64,000 nucleotides of DNA, from positions 2,728,001-2,792,000 of the forward strand of contig CAVNZM010000009.1 in the NCBI GenBank assembly GCA_963693365.1, read 5' to 3'. The DNA comes from Amoebidium appalachense (taxonomy: Eukaryota > Ichthyosporea). Shown here in pieces: positions 55,970 through 64,000 of this stretch. Every line of letters starts with the position of its first letter. Within the stretch, counting starts at the first letter, position 1. The translations under genes were made by a program, and so were the position numbers. The notes under the pieces are model-generated. The model was given only the letters and a program-made list of their open reading frames with translations. It was not told where the DNA came from and searched no databases.

Positions 55970-57265
55970 TCACTGCTTGCTCGGCACCACCTTTCCTTCT
56001 TTTGCGTTCCATGGGTCCATGAAAAAGTCAAATTTGTCCCCGGCCAGATCGTTAGCGTACGATGGCTTGCATGGCAGCACGAAGATGGGTGCAGAGGGGC
56101 GACGCATCACAGGGCTGGGTGTGCTGACCAGCACCGGGAGGAGAGCGTCAAGGGTCCCTGCTTCGCGCTTGAACACTGCGCCAAACAAAACATGAGAAGT
56201 GGAAAACAATACATGTTTCATGATTCACGGACATGAAAAAAGGCTGAAAGACAACGCGTTAACACAAAAAAAACCTCATTTCATGGAACAAAGGGAGGAA
56301 AGGGTGGTGCAGGAGAGAGAGAAAAAGAGGGAGAGGGAGAGGGAGAGAGAGAAAGAGAGAGCCTCGCCTCGGAATGTGTGTGCGCATGTGTGTTGGAGGG
56401 GAGGGAGGGGGGGGGGGGGGGGGGGGGGGGGAGGGGGAGGAAGGTGATGCCCCAGTCTTCACTTTCAAAAAAAAAACGTGCCCAAGAACTATACGTGCAC
56501 ACACACGATCCCTTGTGTCACACACAACTCACGTCAACGTGTACAAGCCCAGTCATTCAAAAATGCTTGTCGCTTTCCATCCTGCTATCCAGAAGATCAA
56601 ATTTGTAAACGACACAAAGGAAACCGAAAAGAAACTCACCAACAAACGACCCCTCGAGGTCAACCGGCTCATCAAGACGCCACGAGCGAGTGTACTGTGG
56701 AGAGTCCTTGAACGGAGAGAACCCCTGGCCCCACGCCTCAAGATGGAGATTACCGTCCTGCACGTCACATAAGAAAATCAGTAGGGATCCAAGCTCAGGC
56801 AGTGAAATTTGCGAGGCGAAGATGTGAAAGTGAAAACATGAAGCAGCTAATCTACAGCAGGTGCACTCTCGATTTAAGTAAAAAGCTCCTTATATTGCAG
56901 ACCACGCGGTTGGTTTCGGAAAACAAGCAGAAATGAACGGACACCAAACGCTAGACACACAAGAGTCCCCACACCCAACAACCACAAAATAAAACCAAAA
57001 AAAAAAAAAGAAGGGGAAAGAGAGACGTGAATGGTTAAGTTGAATTAATGCAAGATCACGCACCCACCTTTGAGGTGTAGGAAACTCTGTAGTGCCCAGG
57101 AAGCAGGCCGGGTATGTCAGCGTGCAGTTTGTAGCAGCTGCGGTCAAAAGTGACTTCGCTAGTGGGGCAGAGGGCAGGAGCTTTGCGGATAGCAAGCCAC
57201 TGCCACGGAGCACCCCTTTGGAAAGGGTCGGCCCGGGGAGTGAAAAAGCGGAGTGTGCGTCCCAT
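55970..57265 (-). CDS. Small three-exon gene of unknown function
   Basis: Exons 57068-57265, 56640-56757 and 55970-56175 have donors GTGGGT and GTGAGT, acceptors GTGCAG and GGCGCAG, and consistent phases, giving about 174 residues with a stop at 55970-55972. The start ATG at 57263-57265 begins MGRTLRFFTPRADPF; upstream in-frame ATGs would add a Ser/Phe-rich leader. Visible segments are PWQWLAIRKA, CYKLHADIPGLLPGHYRVSY, YTRSWRLDEPVDLEGSF and DKFDFFMDPWNAKEG. The first exon (W-x-W, then a K-L-x-x-x-I...LLPGxYxxxY run) faintly recalls phloem-protein-2-like domains, but I would not assign it. Codon use and clean splice sites argue that it is real. Confidence 0.6.
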
Positions 57266-59319
57266 CACAGTATGAAATTGTAGGGAAACCAAGAAATAGG
57301 ACGCGGAAAAGAAGTGGAAAAAAGGCTGGGAAAAGTAGCTGGAAGAGTGATGTTTGTTCAACTCAACCGTAAGTGATTTCTTTCTAAGCCTTGAGGCTTT
57401 TAGCTGACAGTTAACAACAAGCTTCTATCTCGTTGGTTAGCAGCTTGATAAAAATCGTTAGGTTGACAACTACGATCACGTGTCACCTAGCAAAATCCAC
57501 GTTATAAACGCTTCTTTCAGCAAAAAAAAAAAAAAAAAAAAAAAAACACGTTTTCTCAGTTCTTGTTTGCATTCGATCGCACTGAAACTAGGAAACTGAC
57601 AGTTGGTCGCAGGCTGTCGGCTTTTATGCGGATCAAATGACCCGATTTTGCTCGGTTTCGGTTCGAGTCATTATCGGCCCTGACCCGCTTTTAGATGCTT
57701 TGGAATGTAGCAGAAAACTGTACTAATAAGTAATAAATTTCATCTATATTAATACTTCATGATAACTTGCGGCATTCCTGTAGCCAAATACTATAGCATT
57801 CATGATTTGTTTTAGTCCTTTAGGGTGCCTGAACCTGCCGGGTTTTACTTCTGAGCGTGAGCCGGCCGCGGGGCCGCTGGCCCGGAAGATCGCCGATGCA
57901 GTCGACTGTCGTTGAAGTGTGAACTGGCTCAGATTCCAGGGCTAGGCGTTTCCCTAGTGGCTAATAGCATAATGCCTTTGAAAATACATGACATTTATCC
58001 AATAGAATATCTTTGAATGCCAGTGCTTCAGGTTACATACGCGACTCCTGCTGAAGATAGTTTAGTTGTTTGAAAACTGAACACAAATGTTATTTTTTAT
58101 AGCATGTAGCATTTTAGATGCATAAAGGCACGTTACATTTACTCGTTATGATGAATAGTCTTGAAAGCTGACCAAAGAATGCGTTTGAATTTCAGAGAAT
58201 CTCGAAGAAGGCTCGGGCTCCATCATCGGATCTGTTGACTATATTCCGATGAGTGCATGATTATAGGCTATTGTATTTTTAAAATGAATATAAACTGTTG
58301 AGTAAGCCAATTGTATTAATTTTGTGACAAATATTTGTCCGAATCAGTTAAAATGATTGGCTCATGTAAGATTTAGGAACTCTAAACCAATCAAATCGAA
58401 TAAGCTTTGAATCAAATACACTCAGATATTTAGCTTGTAACCTCAAGATTCAAGCGTTTTAGCTTTGTTCTTGATTGGGTTCGACACAAAATCATTTCCT
58501 ACGCTCTGGATTGACTTTGAATTCAACTGGGAACATGGCGCAGCACTTCCTCTGGAGCTCCGAGGCGGGAAGAATGCACACGCGCAAGCACACACACACA
58601 CACACACACAAAGCTTGCCGCATGATTTAGCTGCCAACGACGGGCGCAAGCGCAAGCGTCAGAAATGGGATCCCGCTTGTGAAAACATACACACACACAC
58701 ACGCAGAACTTGCATTTAGCTGCCAACTTGAAGTACACGGGACAAGCGCAAGCTCAGAATGAGATCCGCCGTTTGTAAGTCATGTAAACCGGCCGAGATG
58801 CACCTGAGGGCACCATCTGGAAAACATGAACTTGAAAACAACCCACGTGCTAACTGTGGTCCTGGACCACTATGCAAAAAAGGCAATGCCAAGAACGCCC
58901 GCTTGATCCTGAGGTTACCGATGCACTTATAGCTGGTCGGTCTAGGAAAGCAGAACGTGATGGCCAGAATTCAGCGGTTTAGTACTGCCTTGAAGGGCAA
59001 GACACATGTTCCGCTGGCAACTTCAACTGTGTTATGCCATTGGCTTGAATATCGGCACCTTTACTCATAACTTTGTTGTCAAAATGGTCACCCATATCAA
59101 AGTGAGCACAGTTCACCCACTTGTTTCCATAAGATCGGCACCAAGGCATGCAAACTATTGTAAGTGATCCCTAGCAAATAGCTAGTCCCAGTTACCATAG
59201 CTCACCCACCCCTCCTATAGATTCCAACGTGTCCAGCCAGTGGCACGTTTTCCCTCCTCTCCACTCTTCACAACCACACCCTCTCTACATATGAACAGAA
59301 AAGAGAACATGTCACGCAT
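57266..59319. other. Intergenic without G/C tracts
   Basis: A+T-richer sequence, an A tract at 57522-57546, and a diverged tandem pair near 58620-58680 and 58718-58790 (both with TTAGCTGCCAAC and AAGCGCAAGC). No gene recognised. Confidence 0.5.
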
Positions 59320-63662
<4,343 letters not shown>

Positions 63663-63700
63663 CTGGGGGGTAATCCATTACGTCAGGCATACAAACTCAG

Positions 63701-63731
<31 letters not shown>

Positions 63732-64000
63732 TTCACCCAACCACCCCCCCAAAAAAACCATACTCCCCTCAGGCTCAGAACCCCCCCCTACCCCCCCCCC
63801 CCCCCCCTCCCCCGGGGGGGGCGCCTTCATACCCCATCCTCCCCCCAGCGCTGGCAGGCCCTACGAGCATTTTTGGCGGTTCATGAGTTTCACATATTTC
63901 ATGGGTTTCGGTCATTGCGAAGCCAAAAAAAAAGGTGGAAAGAACACACCGCGTTCAGTAATCCCCACAACCCCAACTCCATCCCTTCACTAACCCCCCC

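Overview
This is a nuclear genomic window from an intron-rich eukaryote. The evidence is split genes with GT-AG introns, a mitochondrial ribosomal protein encoded without organelle context, five tRNA-Leu genes with pol III T-tails, and many microsatellites. The conserved exons (PI4K-beta, UBE3C, SLD5/GINS4, mitochondrial L3) are pan-eukaryotic, so I cannot name the lineage; a unicellular protist with long, simple-repeat introns is an inference. Almost every long stretch that looks like an open reading frame here (poly-Pro, poly-Gly, His-Thr or Val-Cys) is translated homopolymer or dinucleotide repeat, not a gene.

Layout. 1-8.9 kb (minus): nine exons of a phosphatidylinositol 4-kinase beta gene; the kinase core lies beyond the left edge. 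8.9-17.2 kb: intergenic, with four of the five identical tRNA-Leu(AAG) genes, fragments of a dispersed repeat, very long G/C tracts, possible exons of an unrecognised minus-strand gene (11.6-14.2 kb) and one near full-length copy of an interspersed element. 17.2-40.9 kb (minus): a complete UBE3C-type HECT ubiquitin ligase in about 30 exons, reconstructed here from start codon to stop; intron 28 (between exons 28 and 29) holds the fifth tRNA-Leu gene. 40.9-45.2 kb: divergent intergenic region. 45.2-51.9 kb (plus): complete eight-exon SLD5/GINS4 gene. 52.4-53.1 kb (plus): an unrecognised intronless 225-codon ORF. 56.0-57.3 kb (minus): a small three-exon gene of unknown function. 59.3-63.7 kb (minus): the last four exons of mitochondrial ribosomal protein L3; its 5' end lies beyond the right edge. 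The genes are housekeeping and unrelated in function (lipid signalling, ubiquitin, replication, mitochondrial translation); there is no operon logic.

The unusual biology is in the introns. Read in the direction of each host gene, about two thirds of the 5' splice sites are followed within about 5-35 nt by a long C homopolymer, and many 3' splice sites are the end of a (CA)n tract (...CACACAG). Embedded in these introns is an interspersed element family (at least 15-20 copies, some almost identical) that always lies in the transcriptional sense of the host gene. It has a constant 3' end running into poly(C), a variable 5' truncation point, and usually poly(C) at that truncation too. This looks like a gene-oriented, introner-like or poly(C)-tailed retroposon system and is the main candidate for something undescribed. 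The tract polarity and element orientation flip at the divergent UBE3C/GINS4 pair. Homopolymer lengths (up to about 79 nt) may be affected by assembly, but the exon phases are almost all consistent.
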